This document shows, piece by piece, positions 12,366 to 23,365 of a DNA stretch of 64,000 nt. The number at the start of each line of letters is the position of its first letter. Positions within the stretch are counted from its first letter, which is position 1. Source of the DNA: Macrostomum hystrix (taxonomy: Eukaryota; Platyhelminthes; Macrostomidae); NCBI GenBank assembly GCA_950097015.1, contig CATNEN010000003.1, positions 5,627,501-5,691,500 on the forward strand, in the 5' to 3' direction. The notes under the pieces are model-generated. The model saw only the letters and a list, made by a program, of their open reading frames with translations, was not told the origin of the DNA and made no database searches. Both the position numbers and the translations under genes were made by a program.

Positions 12366-12771
12366 GTGCAAGTCTATTTGCTGTCATTCGATGACGATCC
12401 AGGGATCGAGTTACACCCTGGTAGTTTTTGTTGAAAAATTCAGTAATAAATTGTACTGAATAGTACGACGTCGAAAACGTTATGAATATTACGCAGATTT
12501 CTCTACTTTGTAAGTACATTATAAGTACTTTTTCATTGTATTGCATTGCAATGAGAAAGAACCTCGACTTCTATTCTTAAAGTTGTATTTTCTCTATTAA
12601 TTTCATTTCATAATTTCATAGAACATTATAAATTTAAACTTTTCAACCATTTATAATGACATGAAAATGTTTTCAACAATAAATAGCTATTCAATTCTGC
12701 AATTAAAAGATAATTTCTCCAACCTAAACGCTAGCCTTTTAGTTTCATTTCTTAGAAAGTACATAGCGTAC
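12338..12771. repeat. 3' end of channel copy C, first member of a tandem segmental duplication
   Basis: About 430 bp from the last eight codons of copy C through its 3' flank recur at 13113-13610 with a small insertion and few substitutions. The two members are separated by the GAATCGTAGCTAG array. Confidence 0.9.
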
Positions 12772-13110
12772 ATATCGTACCAGGAATCGTAGCTAGAGGG
12801 TAGCTAGAATCGTACTAGGAATCGTAGCTAGGGGGTGTAGCTATAATCGAAGCTAGAATCGTACCAGGAATCGTAGCTAGGAAGGTAGCTAGAATCGTAT
12901 TAGGAATCGTAGCTAGAATCGTACCAGAAATCGTAGCTAGAGGGTAGCTAGAATCGTACTAGGAATCGTAGCTAGGGGGTGTAGCTAGAATCGAAGCTAG
13001 AATCGTACCAGGAATCGTAGCTAGAGGGTAGCTAGAATCGTACTAGGAATCGTAGCTAGGGGTGTAGCTAGAATCGAAGCTAGAATCGTACCAGGAATCG
13101 TAGCTAGGAA
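12772..13110. repeat. GAATCGTAGCTAG minisatellite, second locus
   Basis: Same units and higher-order order as the array at 689-1290 (GAATCGTACCAG, GAGGGTAGCTAG, GGGGTGTAGCTA). It sits exactly between the two members of the copy-C 3' duplication. Confidence 0.92.
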
Positions 13111-13112
13111 GG

Positions 13113-13610
13113 CACGCTCGATACTCATCACTTCTAAGTGCAAGTCTATTTGCTGTCATTCGATGACGATCCAGGGATTATGATTGTAGGTAGCTGAGGC
13201 AGGGATTACGATCCAGGGACATCGAGTTACCCCCCTGGTAGTTTTTGTTGAAAAATTCAGTACTATAATAGTACTGAATAGTACGACGTCGATAATGGCG
13301 TCGACGTCGAAAACGGTATGAATATTACGCAGATTTCTCTGCTTTGTAAGTACATTATAAGTACTTTTTCATTGTATTGCATTGCAATGAGAAAGAACCT
13401 CGACTTCTATTCTTAAAGTTGTATTTTCTCTATTAATTTCATTTCATAATTTCATAGAACATTATAAATTTAAACTTTTCAACCATTTATAATGACATGA
13501 AAATTTTTTCAACAATAAATTGCTATTCAATTCTTCAATTAAAAGATAATTTCTCCAACCTAAACGCTAGCCTTTTAGTTTCATTTCTTAGAAAGTACAT
13601 AGCGTACTAC
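13113..13610. repeat. Duplicated 3' end and flank of channel copy C
   Basis: Starts GCACGCTCGATACTCATCAC, the last codons of copy C, and includes the stop TAA followed by the same downstream sequence. About 60 bp of inserted or rearranged sequence lies near 13165-13225. No open reading frame extends upstream, so it is a non-coding gene fragment. Confidence 0.88.
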
Positions 13611-14462
13611 GATTATACTCTCTATAGGAAAGCTACATCATATTGAAAGAGCACTGGGTTTTTTGCCTAAAAATGTTCAGAGTTTGCTCGTGCACGTTAA
13701 ATACACAAGGCCGTGGCTTCTGTACAGTTAAAATTAACTGTTTGTCCAAAAACGCGAACAAACACGAATCTAAGAGTTTAGGTAGGTAGCGATTGAGTCT
13801 GAGCAAATAAGTATGGATCACCAGCCCGATCTTTGTTCATAATTAATTACACAAGTCCGTTTGTCCGCGCACCTCAAATACAAATCAGAGTCAGTGTGAT
13901 TTATGACAGAATATTGCGATCGCTTGTGTTTGCTTATTATAGTTTCTGCTGGTACCGCAGCCAGACAAGCAGGAAGTCTCTTTATCTTAGTTGTACATAA
14001 CAGTCATGAATCGGTAACTAAGCTATGTACGAAATGCAATGATCCTTAATATGTACCAAAACTCAAGAGGCTGCAATTCTTCTGTTTCACCTCAACACTC
14101 AAAATAACTGCATGCACATTTAGCTATCCATGCGGGATAGTTTAACCATGTCACATAGATAAATATGACCTTTCATGCCTGTGGCTGTGTTACTTTTTAA
14201 TCTTTGAGATAAAAGCAACAACTCAGCATATCATTTTTGAGGTGCTTGATCATTGACATAGCGCGAAGAGGACACAGATAATTATTAAATCGAGCATCAC
14301 CGGAAAGTCAAGGCGAACATTATTGGCAAAGTCACCTATGATAGTGGTTGCAGCTATTTTTTGTTGTAAAAATTAATTAGAATCAAACCTTAATTAATTA
14401 GAATTAATTTATCAAAATTGTCATCTCATCAGCAAATCATTCTTTTAAAAATGTAATAACGA
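13611..14462. other. Intergenic DNA
   Basis: AT-rich with no gene recognised. It lies 3' of both channel copy C and the minus-strand ankyrin gene. Confidence 0.5.
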
Positions 14463-15728
14463 TCATCCTTCGAGTAGATTTGCCATATCCACCACGCCTA
14501 GGCCCATTAGTATGTCCCACAATATCAGGCGGCCGGAGACCATGTAGCTCTGGCTCACGACCGACACGGATGCCACAGTAGGTAGCTGAGGCAGGTTAGA
14601 CCAATGGGACCTTAATTGAAGCAGGAACTCATCAGTCAGACCCAGGTCATGCAGGCCATCTTGAAGTTTTCGCAGGTTTTCAGACGGAAGAGTGCTCATG
14701 GGTTCGAGAAGACGGCAATGTCTTCGCAGTAGGCTCCTAACAGAGCAGCTGAGAGTCACCTGCAGCCACATGTCGAGGTGCTCGTGCAAGTCGATGCCAA
14801 CTAGACAATGTTGCAAAAGAAAGCGACACGCATCAACAGATTCTGCTCTGGCGGCCAAAGCCAAGGGCGTCAAGCGATCGCCAGCGCTTTGGCGGAGGTC
14901 CCAGTCAAGTTCAAGGCTCTGTCGGAGCGAAAATTCGTGAACGGCCTTCAGCATCAGGATTTTATTTTCGCGGGCCATGTAGTGAAGTGCCGAGAAGCCA
15001 TCGCAGTCGCTGGTATATAGAGCAGCAGTGAAGCATGCCGGAGCCAGCTCGTGTCGGTTCAGCAGGTCGGCCAGCGAATCCAGGATCAAATCCAGGATCC
15101 TGCTACTAGATCCAAGTGCACACAGGTGCAGGCAATTCCTTCCGCTAGCGTTGTAGTGAAAGCAGACAAAGCGACTAAATTGAAGATCTAGAAGTTGCTG
15201 TGCAACAGCTTCGACTCCGCCAGCAATGGCCAGCATCAGCGCATCATCGCCGCTAGATGTGCGATGAAGAAGGGCTCTGGGATTCCTGCGAGCGGCCAAA
15301 TCCAGTAGATGCGCTGCTGCTCTCCATTTGCCTTGAACTAGTGCCGCTTCAATAGGCGTCCGACCTTGGCGATTCAGCACACTAAGCAGCTCTGGCGTCT
15401 GCTCCAACAAATTCGTGATGACAGCGACCGAGTTACCATCAGACTCGCTGTAGTTGAAGTAGGCGCACTTCACAGCCAAATAGTAACGCCGCAGCGAATC
15501 CAAATGTTCTCGAAGGAAAATAATCGCGTCGGGTTTATCTGCCACCGTCGCGTTCTGCGCGTCAATCGTTCTGCATTCCATTTTTCTTTTTTCATAACTG
15601 CCGTAGGCTGCAAGCCCTTTCGAAAATTTTGGCAACTGTTCGTATCTTATGGTCACAGAATCAGTTTCGTGCTGTACATGATGAGTCATGTCTAAGACTT
15701 CCAACACTCCAAATAGCACTCCTAACAT
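14463..15728 (-). CDS. Ankyrin-repeat protein, single long exon
   Basis: An uninterrupted 421-codon frame from the ATG at 15728 to a TGA at 14463-14465. Ankyrin-type helix-turn-helix units are visible: QGRTPIEAALVQGKWRAA, GDDALMLAIAGGVEAVAQQL, SGRNCLHLCALGS, CDGFSALHYMARENK and GDRLTPLALAARAESVDAC. They cover roughly residues 115-330. The last about 70 residues end in LWDILMGLGVVDMANLLEG. That reads like the closing helices of a death-domain-like fold, but this is only a guess. No membrane pore segment is seen, so it is not a broken channel. An in-frame TAG lies about 80 bp upstream, so a 5' non-coding or coding exon is possible. It faces opposite to the channel genes around it. Confidence 0.7.
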   Translation of the reverse strand: MLGVLFGVLEVLDMTHHVQHETDSVTIRYEQLPKFSKGLAAYGSYEKRKMECRTIDAQNATVADKPDAIIFLREHLDSLRRYYLAVKCAYFNYSESDGNSVAVITNLLEQTPELLSVLNRQGRTPIEAALVQGKWRAAAHLLDLAARRNPRALLHRTSSGDDALMLAIAGGVEAVAQQLLDLQFSRFVCFHYNASGRNCLHLCALGSSSRILDLILDSLADLLNRHELAPACFTAALYTSDCDGFSALHYMARENKILMLKAVHEFSLRQSLELDWDLRQSAGDRLTPLALAARAESVDACRFLLQHCLVGIDLHEHLDMWLQVTLSCSVRSLLRRHCRLLEPMSTLPSENLRKLQDGLHDLGLTDEFLLQLRSHWSNLPQLPTVASVSVVSQSYMVSGRLILWDILMGLGVVDMANLLEG

Positions 15729-15779
15729 GTACCTTAAGAGACTCGGTTGTCGCTCAAACTGATTTCGAGACACGTTGAG

Positions 15780-16357
15780 GCTATCCCCGCCAACGCGAGA
15801 GAAAATTTTCTAAAATTTGTCTCTAAACTTGCTGGCTCGAAACTCATCTCTATAAATATTTGCATAGCCGACCAAGTGGCAACGTGGCTAGGGGTTTGGA
15901 GTTTTACCCGCGTGTTTACCTATAGCAGGGGTCTGTGCACAATAAAATGTGTTTTTACTTAAAAAAACCCGCGTAACTGTTGATGTTTCACGCGGGTACA
16001 TTAGGTGGAAATCTGAACTTTCTGTAGCGTCCTCTACAAAAAGCTAGAGAAATATAAACTAAACTAACTGCTATACTGTGCAATAGGTTTTTTTTCAACG
16101 TCGTAGGGTACGAAATTTAGGTTGCAGAATCCGCTTCTCATAAAAAATTAAGCTTATATGAGATAGAAAACTGTCTCAACAACACACCACTAATAATGGT
16201 GGTGAGTTGGCAATAATAAATTGTCAGTTATAAATTTTTTTGTACAATTTATATACCACTAATACGCTCGACATCAATACTCATGTGTGTGCTTCATCCT
16301 TCATGACGAAAGAAGTTTAACAGTAGATCTACCAATAAGTTTTCTTTCATTTTTAGT
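15780..16357. other. Intergenic DNA
   Basis: No gene recognised. Contains two short GCGGGTA/GCGTGTTTAC-like direct repeats near 15905-16000. Confidence 0.4.
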
Positions 16358-17735
16358 GCTGCACCCGAACGGAACAACGCAAGCACAGGAAACTCAAGAG
16401 CACAGTCCAAATTTTTTTGCACATCTTCTGGAACAACAATCAAGTCGCCAGCTCTACAGAACGCCAAGATATTCAATGTTTCTGGCTAAAAGTTTTCCCA
16501 TTAACGCTAGTCTATTTCTTACACCCCTACGAGCTATACACGAGTTAGCACTGCGCCTCAGTGCGGCATTCCCAGGCCTTCAAAATTTATCAGCATGTCA
16601 CCCGAATCTACCTGCATCATCTCCGTCTTCGGTGGTCACCTACCTTTATCTAGACCAGGGGTCGGCAAACTTATTAGCTAGCGGGCCAAAAAGAGAACCT
16701 AAAAGACGACAGCGGGCCGCGCAGACTGTAGAAATCTAAGAGACATATATCAGAGATAGGGGAGAGATGATAAACAGGAGAGATGAGAGAGAGAAGAGAT
16801 GAGACACGAGAGATGAGACAAAGGAGAGATAAGGTACGGGAGAGACGAGACAATGGCGAGATGAGACACTGGATAGATGAGACACGGGAGAGACGAGACA
16901 TGGGAGAGATGACATACGGGAGAGATGAGACACGGGAGAGATAAGACACAGGAGAGGTGTGACAAAGGAGAGACAAGACACGGGAGAGACGAGACAATGG
17001 AGAGATAAGACACGGGAGAGACGAGACAATGGAGAGATAAGACACGGGAGAGACGAGACAATGGAGAGATAAGACACGGAAGAGATGAGACAATGGAGAG
17101 ATAAGACACGGGGGAGACGAGACAAAGGAGAGACGAGACAATGGAGAGATAAGACACGGGAGAGATAAGACACAGGAGAGGTGAGACAAAGGAGAGACAA
17201 GACACGGGAGAGACGAGACAATGGAGAGATGAGACACGGGAGAGACGAGACAATGGAGAGATGAGACACGGGAGAGACGAGACAATGGAGAGATAAGACA
17301 CGGGAGAGGTGACACACGGGAGAGATGAGACAGGGGGAAAGGCGACACACGGGAGAGATGAGGCAGGGGAAGATGAAACTGTATACAATAGGTGTCGGAA
17401 GGGGCAACGGGCCGGATTTGGGAGCTTTGAGGGCCGCATCTGGCCCGCGGGCCGGAGTTTGCCGACCCCTGATCTAGACGGACTGCTGGACCTTTAAGGG
17501 CCACAACGGGTGGAATAGGGTCACAATGGACACCCTGACGCGAATTTCTCCTATTTCACCGATCAAGCCTAACTATAATTAGGCGCAGCTCAACCACAGG
17601 ACACCATCGCCTAGTCTGTCGATCAATCAGTCACCACCCAACGCTGTTAGCATTCGGGCGCTGGCAAAAAACTCCTTCCTTGGTATATATAAAAACGGGC
17701 GGCAAAATGGCTTGGTATTCCGAACTGCAAAACCC
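16358..17735 (+). mobile_element. Unclassified ~530-bp interspersed repeat, copy interrupted by a hAT MITE
   Basis: Starts near GTGCTGCACCCGAACGGAAC and resumes after the MITE at 17480. It ends near ATGGCTTGGTATTCC after a TATA-like TATATATAAAAACG (about 17683-17696). The same sequence occurs reversed at 23637-24165 and, truncated, at 39328-39745. No terminal inverted repeats or coding capacity are visible. Removing the 816-bp MITE and one 8-bp duplicate restores continuity with the other copies. Confidence 0.8.
16656..17471. mobile_element. hAT-type MITE with expanded internal minisatellite (816 bp)
   Basis: Terminal inverted repeats CAGGGGTCGGCAAACT and AGTTTGCCGACCCCTG. Perfect 8-bp target duplication ATCTAGAC at 16648-16655 and 17472-17479. 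The core (about 16752-17375) is a tandem array of GGGAGAGACGAGACAATGGA-like 16-18-bp units. Long open frames on the minus strand here are a by-product of the array. Confidence 0.93.
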
Positions 17736-18505
17736 GTTTTTGAAGACTATAGTGAGCTTTGCACTATGATACACGGTACACAAACACACACACGCATAGC
17801 GACAGGTTATGACACTTTGTCCAAGAAAAGCTACCTAAATATGTCAATAGGGTTGCCGAGCTAATCCGGCTTTGCTTACCATCAGGTCCATGTCAAGATG
17901 TTAAGAGATGGTCGTTAGATAAACATAGTATAGACGAGAATCTGAACGGCTTGACAGGGCGACATTTCTTGTACATGTTCGTGCATTTCCATCGCTCAAA
18001 GTTTTCGAAGTCGAATCAAAGAAGTAATCGTTTCTTTTCATTGTTTAAACAAGACCTTAGCATGCATCCCAGTGTTTGCAGTCACTTTCCTGAATTGAGT
18101 AATATTGAGTTAATTTTGCTTAGCTTTTGCTTGGTAACGCAGTAAATATTTCTTTTCTATTTAAGGTACAAAGCAACACCATTGGCTAATAGATGTTAAA
18201 CTTTTTTTTTCTAATTATTTGAGAACAGAGGATTTCAAAGTGTTTAAAATTCAATTCGCACTGTATACTTTAGCACTTGAAAAAGTATCTACAGTAAGGC
18301 ATGCGATTCCAAGGAGTGATGGCACTTGAAAGCAACATATTCAACTAAATGAAAGTCGTTTGCTCAGCACACAACAGCCAATCGGGCTGTGGCCGATATT
18401 TTCTTCAGGGCTAGCGTATTAAGTAAGCAATTCAAGCTAAATTCCTTGCGCTTGTCAGGAAGACAAATCATTCCACGAAAGATTATCGCAAGAGTATTTG
18501 CAGCG
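17736..18505. other. Intergenic DNA upstream of channel copy D
   Basis: AT-rich with no gene recognised. The reading frame of copy D is open upstream to about 18389, but only through a non-ATG codon. Confidence 0.45.
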
Positions 18506-20468
18506 ATGCGAATCAAAGTGGTGCCCACAAACCCACCAGAACATTGCGCCGAGCCTAGACCCTCTATTGAACAGGAAAGGCGTCTCGACATTCTAGAAAT
18601 TCTGCCAAGTCGCAGAGAATGGCTGGCTTTCGTCAAGTGCATTATGACGGACAATGTCGACGACTTGCGATCGGCCTCGAAGCACCTCAACTGGACGGAC
18701 TTCCTGCAGAGCAGCGACGTCCATGGCTGGTGTTTCGACTGCCATTCTGACTTTCGTCACACTTCCGAGATCGGAAGTTTAAAGCACCCGTTCCCGACCA
18801 ATCCGTTTTTTATCGCCATCTTCTACAATGCCCAGCGCTGCCTTAAGTTCATGCTCGAGTCCGGCGTCGACTTCTCGACAATCAACGACAACGGGTTTAC
18901 GGCGTATCATGTTCTGATGAGCGCGATCCGGTTCTTGATTGATGACAGCGGCGAAAGTGCTACTTGCGTGACCGACGAGTGCAAGGGCCTGATGAATCTG
19001 TTCCACCTGACATTGTTCACTGTGGATCAGCAGCAGCGCATGATGTTGGCTTCCTGCGCAGTAGGAATGAACCCGATGAGCTGGGGAGTGTTTCTTGGCC
19101 TTGCAAACTACGTCGACTATATAATTACATACTATGCTCAAAATACATTTATTTATTCTGAGCCCATCGGACTCAATGAGCGCACAACTTTTGACGTCAC
19201 AATGATGACAGGAGAAAATGATTGTTTTCTGACTAGTCCGATCAGCGTTTTCTTGGATCTCTACCGGCAGGATAATCTAGCAGAAATCAAGGCACTGGGC
19301 GTGTTTCGATCTGGTTGTCTGTGGCGTCGTTGGACGGAGCTGCTGTTTTCACGCAACATATTCATGTGCAGGACATTTCTGTGCACTTCCGTGTTTATGA
19401 CATTTGTAACGCTGATATTCTCAGGCGCTGAGCTCAATGAATTTCTGCGCAGCCAGTGTGCCGGCAATGATCTAGCCATGCCTAGTGGCTTCAAGCTGGT
19501 CTTGTTCAGTTGGATCGCCTCGAACCTATTCGGCATTGCGTTTGCTCTGTATGCCTATAACCGCAAAATGTCTTATCGGTAAGTTGACCAGTCAATTTCC
19601 CACAAAAATAGTTGCTCATTTCGGTAATGTTTCATTTGTTATGAGATATTAATCATTTTTTCGTAGCCGCAAAGTTAACTACCCGCCGAATCCTGGAATG
19701 AACGTCACTGGATCACTCATCTCCTGGATGATGCCCTGTTTGGTTTCGTTTCCCATTTCAATATTTCTGCTGTGGCTCTACATGGATTCAAGGCGCAGCT
19801 GCGCCCTGTTCGGCCAGTTTATCTACCCAGTAAGCGGATGCTGTGTCATGCTGCTCATGCTAGCCTGCGTGTCAAACATCATCTGCTATGCTAGACTATT
19901 AGCTCCGTTGACCACTCTGATGGGCAGCCTGTACAGATGCATCGCCAGTTCGATGCTCTTCACCGTCTTCTACCTGTTGCTGACCTGTGTGTTCGCTCGC
20001 ATGTTCCAATCTAGTTTTGCCTTCTCTCGACTTGGTAATTCATCCGCAACGCGTCCAGACAACATCGAGGAATTTTTCAAGTCGTTCTATAACACCTTTC
20101 TAATTTCCTTGAACATTGTCGATACGAACACTTTTATACCAGCCGTTGACAGAATTGATCTCAACGTAATTCACTTTTTCTACATCCTGTTTGTTCCGGT
20201 TCTGTTCATAAACTTTGTAATCGGAATATTAACTTCAACTGTTGCGTATGTACACGAACATAGCGTGGAGGAGCGCTATCTACTGATGCTGTCTGTAGGC
20301 GAGTTTGCCGAGACTAGCTGCTTCATTGTGCACCGACTCATAGCCAAGCTATGCGGCCCACGACATGTCAAAATTGAAGTCTGTCAACCGATTAGCAAGC
20401 AAAGCCGGCTTATCACGTTGAACTCCGATACAATGACAGCCGTTTTGAGTAATTGCGAAGATCTATAA
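18506..20468 (+). CDS. TRPA-like ion channel, copy D (most diverged)
   Basis: Exons 18506-19578 and 19667-20468 (donor CG|GTAAGT, acceptor CGTAG|C, phase 2, 88-bp intron) give 624 aa from the first in-frame ATG. The order matches A-C: ankyrin-like part, S1-S2, then S3 (FLLWLYMDSRRS), S4-S5, pore (FFKSFYNTFLISLNIVD) and S6 (FVPVLFINFVIGILTST). Most of the gene is 60-75% alike to the others by eye. A patch of about 130 bp around 18805-18935 (Phe-Tyr-Asn-Ala-Gln to Ile-Arg-Phe-Leu) is almost identical to A-C, suggesting local conversion. It is separated from copy C by the minus-strand ankyrin gene and two mobile elements. Confidence 0.8.
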
Positions 20469-23365
20469 CAATGTAAGAATTATGAGGCCGTATGCCGTTT
20501 GTAACTGACTTTGTTCTCTTAAGACACCTTTTGCTTGAATCTCATAATTAATTTATAGTTTTTGCCTGCAGCAACGAGCAGGTCTCCTTTGTGTGGCTTT
20601 CCGCTTACCTTTCTTAACCAATGTACAGCAGGAGTGTCATTTGTACGAGTTTTCTTTGAATTGCTATTCCGTGCAAACCAAAGATAATGACCATGAATAA
20701 TTCCATGTTTTTTAGTTACTTTAGTGTCGATCACAACGACCATGTATTGATATTGCTATTGATATTTGTTACTATAGAAACGGATAAGAAACCCAATTGC
20801 ATATCTATCTTCAGCACAATTTTTTTTTCGCTTTTTAAGTACATTTTGCACATAATATCACTGGATTTTCAACAGAATTCAACAGTTAAAATATATAACG
20901 TGCAAAAACCTATTTGCTAATCACACAATATACAGCCACCTGCTGTTCTCGGCACAATTACTCTCATAGAATCTGAATTGCATTTCACTGCTTTGATAAA
21001 AAGAAGTGCTGCATGAATGTTTGCTCTCACGCAAAATGTTTGCACTTCAGTGCCAGCGTTTCAAGCATTTCATTGCTATAGCTTGGAAAAGATTTACTTG
21101 TAACTCTTTTAGTAGATCTCTGTACAGGAATGTATGCCTGGTTTTTCTATATTCCATTGTTTGCTTCATGAGTGGAATATTTGCTCGATTCTAGGTAGCA
21201 GAAATGCACAAATTCTCTTTTATTAGCAAGTGGAGTATGAACGAAATTTTTATGGGGTATTTTTTTAATTCTAATTTTCCTAATATTATCCTATGTCCCG
21301 TTCCTCCTCTTGCAATGGCTCACCAAATCACGACCTTGAGTGTCGAATCCCCTCCCGGTCGTGAATAATAGTTTTATGGCTTTTCGCCTGTCAGCACCCA
21401 CCTGCACCCTCCATTCTTGATAATTTATGACCCTTCAAAACTGTCAAACGCTATCACCTCGCTTGCGTCTCCCTCCCTACCTCCCTCTTTCCATTTGTTC
21501 TACCATCACAACTCATATTACACAATCTTTAAATTAATTAAAGAATTAAGTAGACCAGTAGTGGTCCTTGGCGGTTTGTTGCTAATAGAATTGGCTTCAC
21601 GTAAAGCTGGGCAAGGATCCTAACACTGTGTTAAGACAACATTGCATTGTTAGATTTAAAGAAAATTGCATCCATTTAACCTAATGACAGCTCTTAAAGA
21701 ATATAAAGACATAATTATAAAGTCAGTTTTTGTTTTTTTAACTTAGTTTACAACGGGTAAAAAACTGATTTGAAACGATGTAGACAGATTCGCAGCTCGC
21801 AGTAAGAAATATGGAACAACGAGGGTCCGGATTGTCATATTTAAATTTAGCTATGAACAGTTACATTTTTATGCTTAAAGTGTTTGTATAAATGATATAT
21901 TGACAGTGTTAGCCTAAGAAAAAGCGAAGTATGCTATGAAGTTTTTCTTATCTGCTAAATAGAATTTCGCGTTTAAAGAAAATAAAAAACCCATACCCAT
22001 TTCAGTGCTGCCACCTGTGCATGGAAATCTAACCTTTGGCTAGGCCTAGTTTTATAATTCTGAATTAAAATATTTTAATAAGGTAGAAAACATGTATAAA
22101 GAAGACACAGGAGCCTATCTGTCTAGTCTTCCGTGCCAATAAGCGAGTTGCAATTACTGCTTTGTTGTATTGCAATGGTCTGCTAGTTATTTGCATAGTA
22201 CTGTACAATCAAAAATGATAACAAGCACTGCCATAATTGTAACCTTTTTTACTTCTCAGCCAAATTGCTGACTTTGTCATGGCTTGAAGGCCTAGAGCAC
22301 CCAGTTGTAGCCTCCCTGGAACCTGGGGACAGCAGCCTTCATGTTCTGGACCCCAATATGGCCTATATGAAATATTGTGAATAATAAGTGTATTGAATCC
22401 TATTGAACTACCACAATGTGTCAAATTTTTGTTCTAAAACTAAGTTGTACAGTTAGCTGTGATTTTGGAGGTTGCACAATCTATTCCCAGTGGTATTGAT
22501 AAACAGTAGGCCTAGACAAACTGTAGGCCTACTATAGTCATCAGAGATACAATAAGTGAATAACTAAACCTGCATGGTGCCATGGTGGCTGTAGGGACAA
22601 AGGCTTAGCTTTTTTATGGCTGAAGTTTATTATTAAAGATTGTATAGTTCAACATGTTTTTTATTTTGTTGGTCAGTTACATTAGGCCCTATATTTAATT
22701 GAAACACTTAGCTAGGCCTTAGCAATTTAAGAATGATTAGCATGTCTCCGTCTTGGCTTTATGTTCATTGCCACATAACCAGAGTTTGGATAAGAATAAC
22801 ATAATGTAGGGCATACAAAAAGTATCCCAAAACCAATCCTAAAAATATTTTTTTAAAATCAGATTATTAGAAGTAAAATAAACTTTACATTATATTATTA
22901 TACAGAAAAACTATAATATACAGCATTATATATTCTAATCCCTATTAAAATAAGTGTGCAAAAAACCAGCTGATGCATAGCACAGGGTCTAAAATTGAAG
23001 TGCAAAAATGTAGTCATAACATATAATGTTAGGCCCTACCTAACCTTGGTGTCAACCCCAAGAAAGCACTTAGTGCTAATGCTATAGGTGTCAAGGTGTG
23101 GCTGTACTGTACCGTACTATGATATCACTTACATTGACTCTAGAAACATTTAGAAAATTCTCTGGGTGTTAAGACACTTATTGTCAATTTATTCCAATAA
23201 GGGTTATAATATGACACTAACGTTGCTCCATAGCTTTACTTTATCGCTACTTAATAAAATGCAAATATTTCTAATTTCAGCTAGTTTTTAACAACTTTAG
23301 AAGCCTTCTACAAGCTGCAATGTTGGGAAGTGTGTCAATGATAACTTTTTCTAGAGCATAAGTAA
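20469..23365. other. Long intergenic stretch before the glucuronyltransferase
   Basis: AT-rich with no coding region recognised. Several AGGCCTA-type palindromic words cluster at 22.0-23.1 kb. The 5' non-coding exon and promoter of the downstream gene probably lie here but cannot be located. Confidence 0.45.

Noticed and set aside
13170..14600. 18-bp match GTAGGTAGCTGAGGCAGG between the copy-C duplication and the antisense ankyrin gene
   Set aside because: Too short to show a relation; possibly filler DNA from repair, but chance cannot be excluded.
16674..17504. Three overlapping minus-strand frames of 220-276 codons rich in Leu-Ser-Arg-Val
   Set aside because: They are the internal minisatellite of the hAT MITE read in three frames.
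16358..17735. Helitron assignment of the ~530-bp repeat
   Set aside because: No convincing 5' TC / 3' CTRR with hairpin could be placed consistently in all three copies.
22000..23100. Cluster of AGGCCTA palindromic words
   Set aside because: Suggestive of a biased word but without regular spacing or context; not enough to call a feature.
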